From Paractinoplanes rishiriensis (GTDB lineage: Bacteria; Actinomycetota; Actinomycetes; Mycobacteriales; Micromonosporaceae): 60,076 bases of DNA. The translations under genes were made by a program, and so were the position numbers. The stretch is from positions 1-60,076 of the forward strand of contig NZ_BOMV01000028.1 in assembly GCF_016862375.1 (NCBI RefSeq), written 5' to 3'. The notes beneath the pieces were generated by a model, which was given only the letters and a program-made list of their open reading frames with translations, was not told the DNA's origin and did not search any database. The first letter of the stretch is position 1, and each line of letters opens with the position of its first letter. Below, one piece after another: positions 36,222 to 44,532 of the stretch.

Positions 36222-36233
36222 ACGTTCTTGGTC

Positions 36234-37046
36234 ATGGACACAGGTCTCTTTGAGGACGCCGCGGTCATCCGTCAGGTGGCCGGCGAAGGACTCCTGCTGG
36301 CCGGCGGCGGGCGCGCGACGCTGCTCCAGATCGCGCACCCCGGTGTCGCGCAAGGGGTGTACGACCACAGCAACTACGCCGAGCGCCCGCTCGACCGGCT
36401 GCGCACCACCCTGAGTTACGTGTACGGGGTGCTGTTCGGCACCCGCGAGGAGGGCCGGCAGATCAGCCGGGCCGTCGAAGCCATGCACCGCCGGATCACC
36501 GGGCCCGGCTACTACGCCAACGACCCCGACCTGCAGGTCTGGGTCAACGCCACGCTGTACGACACCGCCGTGGTGCTCTACCAGCGGGTGGTCCGGCCGC
36601 TGTCGGCCGCCGAGGCCGACGTCTGCTACCGCCAGTACAGCGTGCTGGCCACCTCGATCGGCTGCCCCGAAGACGCCTGGCCGGCCGACCGGGAATCTTT
36701 CGAGCGCTACTACGCCCACATGATCGACACCATTCAGGTCGGCGACGCCGGCCGGCACATCGCGAACGCGCTGCTCTGGCCGGAGAACCTGCCGCTGCCG
36801 CTGCGCCCGGCGATCCCGGTCAACCGGTTCGTCACCATCGGCCTGCTGCCCGCACCGATCCGGGCCGGTTTCGGCTACCCGTGGTCGGCCCGCCGGCAGC
36901 GGCTGCTCGACCGCAACCTCAACCTCACCGCCGCGGTGTATCCGCGGCTGCCGCGCGTCCTGCGGCACATACCCAAGGACTACTACCTCAGGGATCTCCG
37001 CCAGCGAACCGCCCGGCGCCGCAAACCGATCGCGGCCGAGGGCTGA
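36234..37046 (+). CDS. MpaB/DUF2236-family oxygenase-like protein (copy 1)
   Basis: A 270-residue protein of the DUF2236 superfamily, which includes fungal MpaB oxygenase and bacterial latex-clearing protein, both haem-dependent oxidative enzymes. Landmarks are GGGRATLLQIAHPGVAQGVYDHS, with two His likely near the haem, LDRLRTTLSYVYGVLFGT, and GYYANDPDLQVWVNATLYDT. No signal peptide. ATG 36234 is chosen over an upstream TTG; no ribosome site is visible. The acyl-CoA synthetase gene follows after 14 bases, so the pair is an operon. Perhaps it oxidises a terpenoid or long alkyl chain whose acid is then activated to CoA; that is inference. Confidence 0.85.
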   Translation: MDTGLFEDAAVIRQVAGEGLLLAGGGRATLLQIAHPGVAQGVYDHSNYAERPLDRLRTTLSYVYGVLFGTREEGRQISRAVEAMHRRITGPGYYANDPDLQVWVNATLYDTAVVLYQRVVRPLSAAEADVCYRQYSVLATSIGCPEDAWPADRESFERYYAHMIDTIQVGDAGRHIANALLWPENLPLPLRPAIPVNRFVTIGLLPAPIRAGFGYPWSARRQRLLDRNLNLTAAVYPRLPRVLRHIPKDYYLRDLRQRTARRRKPIAAEG

Positions 37047-37060
37047 AGGAGGCCAATGTC

Positions 37061-38857
37061 ATGGACACCCCCCTCGGGTTGACCGTTCCCGCGTTGCTGC
37101 ACCGCAACGCCACCGAGTATCCCGACCTGCCCGCGCTGACCCTGCTCGGCGCGGGGACGACCCGCACCTGGCGGCAGCTGCGCGACGAGGTGGCCGCGCT
37201 GTCCCGCGGCCTGGCCGAGCTCGGCCTGAGCTCCGGCGACCGGATGCTGATCATGATGTCCAGCCGCCCCGAGCACTGGCTCGTCGACCTCGCGGCCATG
37301 CACCTGGGCGCGGTTCCGTCCACCGTGTACGCCACGCTCGCCTCCGACCAGTTGCGCTACCTCGCCGAGCACAGCCGGGCCGAGATCGTGGTGCTGGAGA
37401 ACGAGGCGGCGCTGGCCAAGTGGCAGCCGTTCCTGGCCGACCTGCCCGGGGTGCGGCACGTGGTGGTCGTGGACTCTCCCGATGAGGGCGGGCGCATCAT
37501 CGCGCTGCAAACGGTCGCCGCCCGGGGCGCCGAGGCACACGCCGCCGACCCCGCCGCGTTCGAGAAAACCTGGCGGGAGATCCGGCCGGAGCAGCCGGTG
37601 ACGCTGCTCTACACCTCGGGCACCACCGGCGACCCCAAGGGCGTGGTGCTCACCCACCACAACGTGGTCTATCAGGCCGTCGCGCTGGAAAACACCGTCG
37701 AGACCCCGCCGCACGCGCCGACGCTGGCCTACCTGCCGCTGGCGCACATCGCGGAACGCATGCTCGGCATCTACATCCCGATCTACCGGGCCGGGCACGT
37801 GACCATCTGCCCCGACCCGACCCAGGTGCTGGCCGGCCTGGTCGGCGTGCGCCCGGCGTCGTTCTTCGGGGTGCCACGGGTGTGGGAGAAGATGGTGGCC
37901 GGCCTGCAGGCCCAGCTCGGGCTCGCCGATCCCCCGGTGCGGGCCGCGGTCGACTCGGCCCGCGCGGTCGCCGCCGAGGTCTACAAGCTGCGCGGCGCCG
38001 AACAGCCGATCCCGCCTGACCTGGCCGCCCGGCACGCCGCGATGGACGCCCAGATCCTGCGCCCGATCCGCGCCAAGCTCGGCCTGGACAACGTGGTGAT
38101 GGCCGGCAGCGGTGCCGCGCCGATCCCGGTCGAGGTGCTGTACTACCTGGCCAGCATCGGGGTGGACGTGCTCGAGGTGTGGGGGATGACCGAGACCACC
38201 GGCACCGCCACGATCAACACGCCGGAGCACTTCCGCACCGGCTCGGTGGGCCGGCCCAACGCCGGCATGGAGATCCGGCTGGCCGGCGACGGCGAGATCC
38301 TGGTACGCGGCCCGCTCGTGTGCGCCGGATACCTGCGCCCCGACGGCGGCGTCGAGCCGATCACCGATGCCGACGGCTGGCTGGCGACGGGTGACGTGGG
38401 GACGATCGACGGCGAGGGCTACCTGACCATCACCGACCGCAAGAAGGAACTGATCATCAACTCGAGCGGGAAGAACATCTCACCCGCCCAGATCGAAAAC
38501 CTGCTGCGCGCGCACCCGCTGGTGGCACAGGCCGTGGCGATCGGCGACCGCCGCCCGTACGTGACCGCCTTGATTGTCCTGGACGCGGAGACGCTGCCAC
38601 TGTGGGCCCGCGGGCGCGGCCTTTCGCCGGCTCCCGTTTCCACGCTCGCTGAAGATCCGGTGCTGCTGGCCGAGATCGCCGGCGTCGTGGCCGCGGCGAA
38701 CTCGAAGCTGTCCCGCCCCGAGCAGGTCAAGTCGTTCCGGGTGCTCCCGACGGCGTGGACACCGGAGAGTGGCGAGCTCACACCCACCCTCAAGCTGCGG
38801 CGCCGCGTCGTGCAGGAGCGGTACGCGGACGCCATCGACCAGTTGTACGCCGGATGA
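37061..38857 (+). CDS. Long-chain acyl-CoA synthetase (FadD15-like)
   Basis: A 598-residue AMP-forming ligase that would activate fatty or similar acids to CoA thioesters. It has the P-loop YTSGTTGDPKGVVLTHHN, the FFGVPRVWEKM linker typical of long-chain synthetases, EVWGMTETTG, TGDVGTIDGEGYLTITDRKKELI and a C-terminus SGELTPTLKLRRRVV of the FadD15 type. AAGGAGG is 8 bases before the ATG. Operonic with the DUF2236 gene. Feeds the acyl-CoA dehydrogenase and fadAB products in the same island. Confidence 0.94.
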   Translation: MDTPLGLTVPALLHRNATEYPDLPALTLLGAGTTRTWRQLRDEVAALSRGLAELGLSSGDRMLIMMSSRPEHWLVDLAAMHLGAVPSTVYATLASDQLRYLAEHSRAEIVVLENEAALAKWQPFLADLPGVRHVVVVDSPDEGGRIIALQTVAARGAEAHAADPAAFEKTWREIRPEQPVTLLYTSGTTGDPKGVVLTHHNVVYQAVALENTVETPPHAPTLAYLPLAHIAERMLGIYIPIYRAGHVTICPDPTQVLAGLVGVRPASFFGVPRVWEKMVAGLQAQLGLADPPVRAAVDSARAVAAEVYKLRGAEQPIPPDLAARHAAMDAQILRPIRAKLGLDNVVMAGSGAAPIPVEVLYYLASIGVDVLEVWGMTETTGTATINTPEHFRTGSVGRPNAGMEIRLAGDGEILVRGPLVCAGYLRPDGGVEPITDADGWLATGDVGTIDGEGYLTITDRKKELIINSSGKNISPAQIENLLRAHPLVAQAVAIGDRRPYVTALIVLDAETLPLWARGRGLSPAPVSTLAEDPVLLAEIAGVVAAANSKLSRPEQVKSFRVLPTAWTPESGELTPTLKLRRRVVQERYADAIDQLYAG

Positions 38858-39129
38858 GCGCGGCGGAGGGCCGCACCCCCTGGAGATCACCCTTCCGGCC
38901 TTCTCCGGCGACGACGTCCGCGCCGGCCAGGTCTTCATCCGAGCGGGCACCGTACGAAGCAACAACCTCTCCGTAGCCGGCGACCTTGTCGATTTCCGGT
39001 CACGACGGCGGCGTCGGATGGTGGCGGCGCCGAAGCCGCGATGCTGACTGGCCGTTGTGTGGGCGGCGCAGGAGCCGGCGGGAGCGCGGATCGCGCGGCC
39101 GGGATGCCGCCGATGCGTGATGGGTGGGG
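38858..39129. other. Convergent intergenic region, no supported gene
   Basis: This stretch between the acyl-CoA synthetase and the DUF4142 gene has short frames on the plus strand (for example one reading PLEITLPAFSGDDVRAGQ near 38890) but none with a credible start, ribosome site and length. Codon bias is weak. It may hold a small relic; nothing definite is seen before the hairpin at 39130. Confidence 0.5.
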
Positions 39130-39170
39130 CCTCCGGGCCGGCTCGGCGGGCGGGCCGGCCGGCCCGGAGG
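39130..39170. terminator. Strong hairpin, probable bidirectional terminator
   Basis: CCTCCGGGCCGG pairs perfectly with CCGGCCCGGAGG (12-bp stem, 17-base loop) between two convergent genes, 7 bases after the DUF4142 stop on the minus strand. No U-tract. Confidence 0.65.
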
Positions 39171-39176
39171 GGGTCC

Positions 39177-39914
39177 TCAGTGGCGGCGGTGGCGTGGGGG
39201 ATTGGTGATGCGGCGCCAGGTGGACCAGGCGATCAGCAGGGCCAAGGCGAGCACCAGCAGCGCCACCGGCCAGCGCGGCCACAGGAAGCCGTCGCCGCTG
39301 CGGGCCTGGGAGAGCATTTCCGGGTCGGCGTTGGGGCCGGGTCGGGCGGCGGCTCGGGCGGTGGCCAGCGTCTGGGCCGGCAGGGCCATGAAGTCGACCA
39401 TTCCCGAGCTTTCCAGCAACGGGAGCTGGGCCATCATCGTGCTGGCGGTTCGGTGGGCCAGGTCGCGGATCACGTCGTTGCGGGTGTGGACCCGCACCGT
39501 GACAGCCAGTTCGAGCAGGGAGCCGTCGGAGGTTCGCAGGCGGTCTATGTAGGCCGCGGCGAAGTCCTCGCCCGAACTTGTCTCCAGGGTGGCCAGGTCG
39601 GTGCCGGTGGGGGTGGGCAGCACGATCTGCAGGCGGGTGGCGGCGGTGCGCACCCGGTCGGCCAGCTGGCGGTCCTGCTCCAGGACCTTTCTTCCGATGG
39701 TCTGGATCTGAGTGCCGGCGCCGCTGGTTTCGGCCAGTTCGCTGGCGGCTACGGCGAAGGTGGCGGTGTTGTGGGCCTGGGCGACGAAGTCGCGGTCGGT
39801 GGCCGACACGGGGCCGGCCGCTTGGGCTGGTGCGGGCACGAGCAGGGTGCCGGCCAGGGCAGCCAGCAGGGTGGTGACGGCTCGCGCGGCGTGGGGCAGG
39901 CGAGAAATTGTCAT
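39177..39914 (-). CDS. DUF4142-like membrane-anchored exported protein
   Basis: A 245-residue protein with a signal peptide (about 1-33, ending AQA-AGP), a ~150-residue helical domain and a C-terminal membrane helix (WPVALLVLALALLIAWSTW) with a basic tail. The helical part has the DUF4142 pattern: VSATDRDFVAQAHNTATFAVAASELA, then GTQIQTIGRKVLEQDRQLADRVR, resembling ferritin-like exported proteins. ATG 39914 is preferred; GTG 39926 is four codons upstream. Function unknown. Divergent from the SDR at 39995. Confidence 0.75.
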   Translation of the reverse strand: MTISRLPHAARAVTTLLAALAGTLLVPAPAQAAGPVSATDRDFVAQAHNTATFAVAASELAETSGAGTQIQTIGRKVLEQDRQLADRVRTAATRLQIVLPTPTGTDLATLETSSGEDFAAAYIDRLRTSDGSLLELAVTVRVHTRNDVIRDLAHRTASTMMAQLPLLESSGMVDFMALPAQTLATARAAARPGPNADPEMLSQARSGDGFLWPRWPVALLVLALALLIAWSTWRRITNPPRHRRH

Positions 39915-39994
39915 TTCGGGAGGCACTCAAACTCACGGGTGGACGCGGCGTCAAATCGGCAAAGACAGCGCTAAGGAGGAAATAAGCTGTCGCG

Positions 39995-40747
39995 GTGATG
40001 GATGAAGGTCGATTTTCCGGGCGCACGGCACTGGTCACCGCGGCGGCCTCGGGGATCGGGGCGGCCGTCTCGCGGAGGCTGGCGGCAGAGGGCGCGGACG
40101 TGCTGCTGATGGACATCGCGGACGACGCCGGGGCGGCGATCGTTGCCGAGATCAAGAGCAACGGCGGCAGGGCAGCGTACGCGCACGGCGACGTGACCGA
40201 GGCGGCGGCGTGGCAGAACGTGGCCGCGCAACTCGAAAGCCTGGACGTGCTGCACCTGAACGGGCCGGGGCGGGTGGTGCCGGCGCGGCCGATCCACGAC
40301 ATGCCGGCCGGCGACTGGGACCGGCAGATCAGCGTGGTGCTGAAAGCGACCTATCTCGGCATGCATCATCTGCACAAGCGCCTGAGTCCGGACGCGGCGG
40401 TCGTGCTGACCTCCTCGGTGCACGCGCGGACCGGGATCAGGGGCTGTGCGCCGTACGCGGCCGCCAAGGGAGCGCTCGAATCGCTGGCCCGGCAGCTTGC
40501 GGTCGAGTACGCGCCGGGCGTACGCGTGAATGTGGTTGTTCCTGGCCCGATCATGAGCCCGGCCTGGGACGGCATCGACGAGGACGGCCGGGCCGCCACC
40601 ATCCGGGAGACGCCCGCCGGACGGTTCGGCCGGCCGGACGAGGTGGCCGCCGCGGTCGCCTTCCTGGCCGCGCCCGAGGCGTCCTTCATCACCGGAGCCT
40701 GCCTGGTGGTCGACGGCGGCTGGAGCGTTTCGACGGAGTCGTCGTGA
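39995..40747 (+). CDS. SDR-family dehydrogenase, partner of galactonate dehydratase
   Basis: A 250-residue short-chain dehydrogenase. The cofactor loop is ALVTAAASGIGAAV, with Ala in place of the usual first Gly, Asp in LLMDIADD suggesting NAD preference, and LNGPG in place of NNAG. Catalytic Ser is in LTSSVHA and Tyr/Lys in PYAAAKGAL. The C-terminal GACLVVDGGW is standard. Its stop overlaps the dgoD start (GTGA), so translation is coupled. A sugar or aldonolactone dehydrogenase making or interconverting galactonate is the likely job, from context. Confidence 0.88.
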   Translation: MMDEGRFSGRTALVTAAASGIGAAVSRRLAAEGADVLLMDIADDAGAAIVAEIKSNGGRAAYAHGDVTEAAAWQNVAAQLESLDVLHLNGPGRVVPARPIHDMPAGDWDRQISVVLKATYLGMHHLHKRLSPDAAVVLTSSVHARTGIRGCAPYAAAKGALESLARQLAVEYAPGVRVNVVVPGPIMSPAWDGIDEDGRAATIRETPAGRFGRPDEVAAAVAFLAAPEASFITGACLVVDGGWSVSTESS

Positions 40748-41889
40748 AGATCACCGCGCTGGATACTTTCCTGGTCCCGCCGCGCTGGGTGTTTCTGCGC
40801 GTCCGGACCGATGCGGGCATCACCGGGTGGGGGGAGCCGGTTGTCGAGGGTCGCGCCGAAACTGTGCGGGCCGCCGTTGCCGAGCTCAGCGAATATCTGA
40901 TCGGGCGGGACCCACGGCACATCGAGGATCACTGGCAGGTGCTGACTCGGGGTGGCTTCTACCGGGGCGGGCCGGTGCTCAGCAGCGCCGTCGCCGGGAT
41001 CGACCAGGCACTGTGGGACATCACCGGCAAAGCTTCCAACCTTCCGGTGTACGCGCTGCTCGGCGGCCCGGTGCGGGACAAGATCCGGACGTACGCCTGG
41101 GTGGGTGGTGACCGCCCGGCGGAGGTGGCCGACCAGGCCCGGGCCCAGGTCGAGGCCGGCTTCACCGCGGTCAAGATGAACGGGTCGGCCGAGATGACCG
41201 CGATCGACACCCCGGCCCGCACCCGCGAGGTCGTCGACCGGGTCGCGGCGGTGCGGGCGGCCATCGGCGACACCAACGACGTGGCCGTCGACTTCCACGG
41301 CCGGATGTCGACCGCGCAGGCCCGCCGGGTGCTGCCGCTGCTGGAGCCGCTGCTGCCGATGTTCGTCGAGGAGGCCGTGCTGCCCGAGCACAGCGCCCAC
41401 CTCGGCGCGCTGTCCCGGCAGACCTCGGTGCCGCTGGCCACCGGCGAGCGGCTCTACTCCCGGTGGGACTTCCGCGACGTGCTGCCGTCCGGTATCGCGG
41501 TGGCCCAGCCGGACGTCAGTCATGCCGGCGGCATTTCCGAGGTACGCCGGATCGCCGCGATGGCCGAGGCCTACGACGTCGCGCTGGCACCGCACTGCCC
41601 GCTCGGGCCGATCGCGCTGGCCGCCAGCCTCCAACTCGGTTTCGCCGTACCCAATCTGCTGATCCAGGAGCAGAGCCTGGGCATTCATTACCACCACGGC
41701 AACGATCTGCTCGACTACCTCGTCGACACCGGGCCGCTGCGGGTGGAACAAGGCGAGGTCCGCCGGACCAGAGCGGCGGGATTGGGTATCGAAATCGATG
41801 AGGCCGCCGTCGAGCGCGCCGCTCAACAGGGCCACCGCTGGCGGAATCCCGTCTGGCGCCACCCAGACGGGTCCTTCGCGGAGTGGTGA
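40744..41889 (+). CDS. dgoD: D-galactonate dehydratase
   Basis: A 381-residue enolase-superfamily enzyme that dehydrates D-galactonate to 2-keto-3-deoxygalactonate. It follows E. coli DgoD nearly motif for motif: VKITALDTFLVPPRWVFL, GWGEPVVEGRAETV, GFYRGGPVLSSAVAGIDQALWDI, the general-base and metal motif VDFHGR, metal-ligand Glu in FVEEAV, GERLYSRWDF, QPDVSHAGGI, second base APHCPLGPIALAA, and the end WRNPVWRHPDGSFAEW. GTG start overlaps the SDR stop. Together with the beta-galactosidases in the window it suggests galactose oxidation via galactonate, though no kinase or aldolase gene is present here. Confidence 0.95.
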   Translation: MKITALDTFLVPPRWVFLRVRTDAGITGWGEPVVEGRAETVRAAVAELSEYLIGRDPRHIEDHWQVLTRGGFYRGGPVLSSAVAGIDQALWDITGKASNLPVYALLGGPVRDKIRTYAWVGGDRPAEVADQARAQVEAGFTAVKMNGSAEMTAIDTPARTREVVDRVAAVRAAIGDTNDVAVDFHGRMSTAQARRVLPLLEPLLPMFVEEAVLPEHSAHLGALSRQTSVPLATGERLYSRWDFRDVLPSGIAVAQPDVSHAGGISEVRRIAAMAEAYDVALAPHCPLGPIALAASLQLGFAVPNLLIQEQSLGIHYHHGNDLLDYLVDTGPLRVEQGEVRRTRAAGLGIEIDEAAVERAAQQGHRWRNPVWRHPDGSFAEW

Positions 41890-41890
41890 A

Positions 41891-43036
41891 TCAGAGGCCG
41901 TACGTCTTGCCGATGATGTCCCGCTGGATCTCGCTGGTGCCGCCGTAGACCGTGCTGATCAGGGTGGCCCGCACGTGCCGCTCCATGTCGTACTCGGTGG
42001 CGTACCCGTACCCGCCCATCATCTGCATGCCGGCCAGGGCCACCTCCTTGGCCACCTCGGTGGTCTTGAGCTTGACCATCGAGCTCTCCCGGGGCAGCAC
42101 CCGCGACGGGTCCCGGTCGACCAGTTCGGCGGTGCGGTAGACGAGCAGGCCGCAGCAGGCGATCTCGGTGGCCAGGTCGGCGATCCGGTGCCGCAGCACC
42201 TGGAAGCTGCCGATCGGCCGGCCGAACTGCTTGCGTTCCCGCACGTACGCGAGCGTGTCGTCGAACGTGCGCCGTGCGGTGCCGAGCATCAGCGCCGCCA
42301 GGATGAGCCGTTCCAGGTTGAGCCCGGCCATCAGCTGCCACCAGCCCTGGTCGACCGCGCCCACCACCGCGTCGGCCGGGACCGTGCAGTCGGTGAAGTA
42401 CAGGTCGTTGACCTCGCGGCCGCCCATCGTGTCGATGCCGCTGATCCGCAGACCCGCGGCGTCGGTGGGCACCAGCAGCATGGTGAGGCCGTCGTGGTCG
42501 CCGGGGGACCCGCCGGTGCGGGCCACCAGCAGGATCGCGTCGGCGAAGTGCGCGTTCGAGCACCAGGTCTTCTGGCCGTTGAGCACATAGGAGCCGTCCG
42601 GTCCGGCGACCGCCCGGCAGCTCAGGTTGGCCACGTCGGAGCCGGCCTCGGGCTCGGACATCGCGATCGAGTAGGTGCGCCCGGCGGCCACGCCACCGAG
42701 CACCGTCTCCTGCTGGGCGGCCGAGCCGAAGCGCTGCACCGCACCGGCCACGATGGCCGAGGTGGCGAACCCGCCGATCGGCAGCATCCCGTACGCGGTG
42801 TGTTCGAGGAACAGGCAGGTGTCGACCATGCCCCCGCCGGCGCCGCCCCGGTCCTCCGGTATCGAGACGCCGAGCCAGCCGAGGTCGGCCATCTTCTGAT
42901 AGAGGCCCTGATGGTGTGAGTGCTGGCCGCCGCCGGTCAGCGTGTCACGCAGTTGCCGGGTGCCGGCCTCCCGCTTGGCGAAGTCGGTGAGGGCCTCCGT
43001 GAAGGCCCGCTGCTCATCGGTGAAATCAAGATCCAT
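41891..43036 (-). CDS. Acyl-CoA dehydrogenase
   Basis: A 381-residue FAD-dependent enzyme catalysing the first desaturation of acyl-CoA. It shows LGWLGVSIPEDRGGAGGG, the flavin-side IAMSEPEAGSDV, RKQFGRPIGSFQVLRHRIADL, and the C-terminal YGGTSEIQRDIIG holding the catalytic Glu. ATG 43036 (MDLDFTDEQ) is the family start, with GAG 6 bases ahead. It is divergent from the aldehyde dehydrogenase; the 74-base gap contains a 15-bp GntR-type element. Substrate could be a short branched or modified acyl-CoA. Confidence 0.94.
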   Translation of the reverse strand: MDLDFTDEQRAFTEALTDFAKREAGTRQLRDTLTGGGQHSHHQGLYQKMADLGWLGVSIPEDRGGAGGGMVDTCLFLEHTAYGMLPIGGFATSAIVAGAVQRFGSAAQQETVLGGVAAGRTYSIAMSEPEAGSDVANLSCRAVAGPDGSYVLNGQKTWCSNAHFADAILLVARTGGSPGDHDGLTMLLVPTDAAGLRISGIDTMGGREVNDLYFTDCTVPADAVVGAVDQGWWQLMAGLNLERLILAALMLGTARRTFDDTLAYVRERKQFGRPIGSFQVLRHRIADLATEIACCGLLVYRTAELVDRDPSRVLPRESSMVKLKTTEVAKEVALAGMQMMGGYGYATEYDMERHVRATLISTVYGGTSEIQRDIIGKTYGL

Positions 43037-43083
43037 GTCAATCTCATCTCCGGTGCGACCAGGGATTGACAGCGAACGTAGCA

Positions 43084-43098
43084 TATCAAATATCAAAT
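43084..43098. promoter_or_regulatory. Candidate GntR operator, copy 1
   Basis: TATCAAATATCAAAT, two TATCAAA heptamers in tandem, lies between the divergent acyl-CoA dehydrogenase and aldehyde dehydrogenase genes. The identical 15 bases recur at 45204. Such an AT-rich word is very unlikely to recur by chance in this GC background. Confidence 0.8.
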
Positions 43099-43110
43099 CT
43101 TGGAGGCACC

Positions 43111-44529
43111 GTGTCCGAGGATGTCGTGTACGAGGATGAGGTCATCCAGGCTGTGGACCGGGCCCGCGTCGCGGCCGCCTGGTGGGCCGGGCTTTCGTTC
43201 GGGGAGCGGAAGGAAAGGCTCCTCGGCTGGAAACGGATCATCGCGTCCCGGTCCGACGAGCTGTCCGCCGTGATCCACGAGGAGACCGGCAAGCCGGTGG
43301 GTGACGCGCTGCTCGAGGTGATGCTCGCGGTCGAGCACCTGGACTGGGCCGCCCGCCGGGCCGGGCACGTGCTGGGCCGGCGCCGGGTCCGCTCCGGGCT
43401 GCTCGCCGCCGACCAGGGCGCCGCGCTGGAATACCGGCCGCTCGGCGTGATCGGTGCGATCGGGCCGTGGAACTATCCGGTCTACACGCCGCTCGGCTCG
43501 ATCTCGTACGCGCTTGCGGCCGGCAACGCGGTGGTCTTCAAGCCCAGCGAACACACACCGCGCACCGGCGTCTGGCTCGCCGGCGCCTGGGCCGAGGCGG
43601 TGCCGGACCAGCCCGTGCTCCAGGCCGTCACCGGCGACGGCGCCGTCGGCGCGGCGCTGTGCCGGGCCGGGGTCGACAAGGTGGCGTTCACCGGCTCGGC
43701 CGCCACCGCCCGCCGGGTGCTGGCCGCCTGCGCCGAGACGCTCACCCCCGCGGTCATCGAGGGCGGCGGCAAGGACGCCATGATCGTGGCCGCCGACGCC
43801 GACCTGGACGCGGCCGCCAAGGCCGCGGCGTTCGGCGGCTTCGGCAACGCGGGCCAGACCTGCGCCGGCGTCGAGCGGGTGTACGTGCAGCGCACCGTCT
43901 ACGCCGACTTCCTGGCCCGGCTCACCGCGATCGCCGAGACGCTGCGGCCCGGCGCGGACGACGCGGCACCGTACGGGCCGATGACCGTGCCGGCCCAGGT
44001 CGACGTCATCCGGCGGCACGTCGATGACGCCATCGACCGGGGCGGCAAGGCGGTGGTCGGCGGGCCCGAGGCGATCCGGGCCCCGTACGTGCATCCGGTG
44101 GTGCTCGCCGAGGTGCCCGAGGACAGCACCGCGATGACCGAGGAGACCTTCGGCCCGACCCTCGTGGTCAACCCGGTGGACAGCCTGGACGAGGCGGTGC
44201 GGCTGGCCAACGCGTCCCGCTACGGCCTGGCCGCGTCCATCTTCTCGGCCGACCGCAGGGCCGCGGTGGGAGTGGCTCGCCGGCTGCGCACGGGGGCCGC
44301 GTCGATCAACGCGGTGCTGGGTTTCGCGGCGGTGCCGGCGCTCCCGTTCGGCGGGGTGGGCGACTCCGGCTTCGGCCGGGTGCACGGCGCCGACGGCCTC
44401 CGCGAGTTCAGCCGGGCGCAGTCGGTGACCTGGCGGCGCTTCCGCGCCCCGATGGACCTGATGAGCTTCGGCCGCGACCCGGCCGTGCTGGAACGCGCCA
44501 AGCGACTATTCAAGATGCGGCACGGCTAG
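43111..44529 (+). CDS. Aldehyde dehydrogenase (NAD(P)-dependent)
   Basis: A 472-residue ALDH. GAIGPWNYPVYTPL and FKPSEHTP line the cofactor pocket, AFTGSAATAR is the NAD loop, Glu217 in VIEGGGKDAM is the general base and Cys251 in GQTCAGVERV is the nucleophile. PFGGVGDSGFGRVHG is the conserved C-terminal motif. TTGGAGG is 4 bases before the GTG start. It lies between the two GntR elements and converges on the GntR gene. It probably oxidises an aldehyde to an acid that can be activated to CoA. Confidence 0.94.
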   Translation: MSEDVVYEDEVIQAVDRARVAAAWWAGLSFGERKERLLGWKRIIASRSDELSAVIHEETGKPVGDALLEVMLAVEHLDWAARRAGHVLGRRRVRSGLLAADQGAALEYRPLGVIGAIGPWNYPVYTPLGSISYALAAGNAVVFKPSEHTPRTGVWLAGAWAEAVPDQPVLQAVTGDGAVGAALCRAGVDKVAFTGSAATARRVLAACAETLTPAVIEGGGKDAMIVAADADLDAAAKAAAFGGFGNAGQTCAGVERVYVQRTVYADFLARLTAIAETLRPGADDAAPYGPMTVPAQVDVIRRHVDDAIDRGGKAVVGGPEAIRAPYVHPVVLAEVPEDSTAMTEETFGPTLVVNPVDSLDEAVRLANASRYGLAASIFSADRRAAVGVARRLRTGAASINAVLGFAAVPALPFGGVGDSGFGRVHGADGLREFSRAQSVTWRRFRAPMDLMSFGRDPAVLERAKRLFKMRHG

Positions 44530-44532
44530 ATT

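Noticed and set aside
38755..39047. Short plus-strand frames after the acyl-CoA synthetase
   Set aside because: No ribosome site, weak codon bias, and the different frames conflict. Kept only as an intergenic note.
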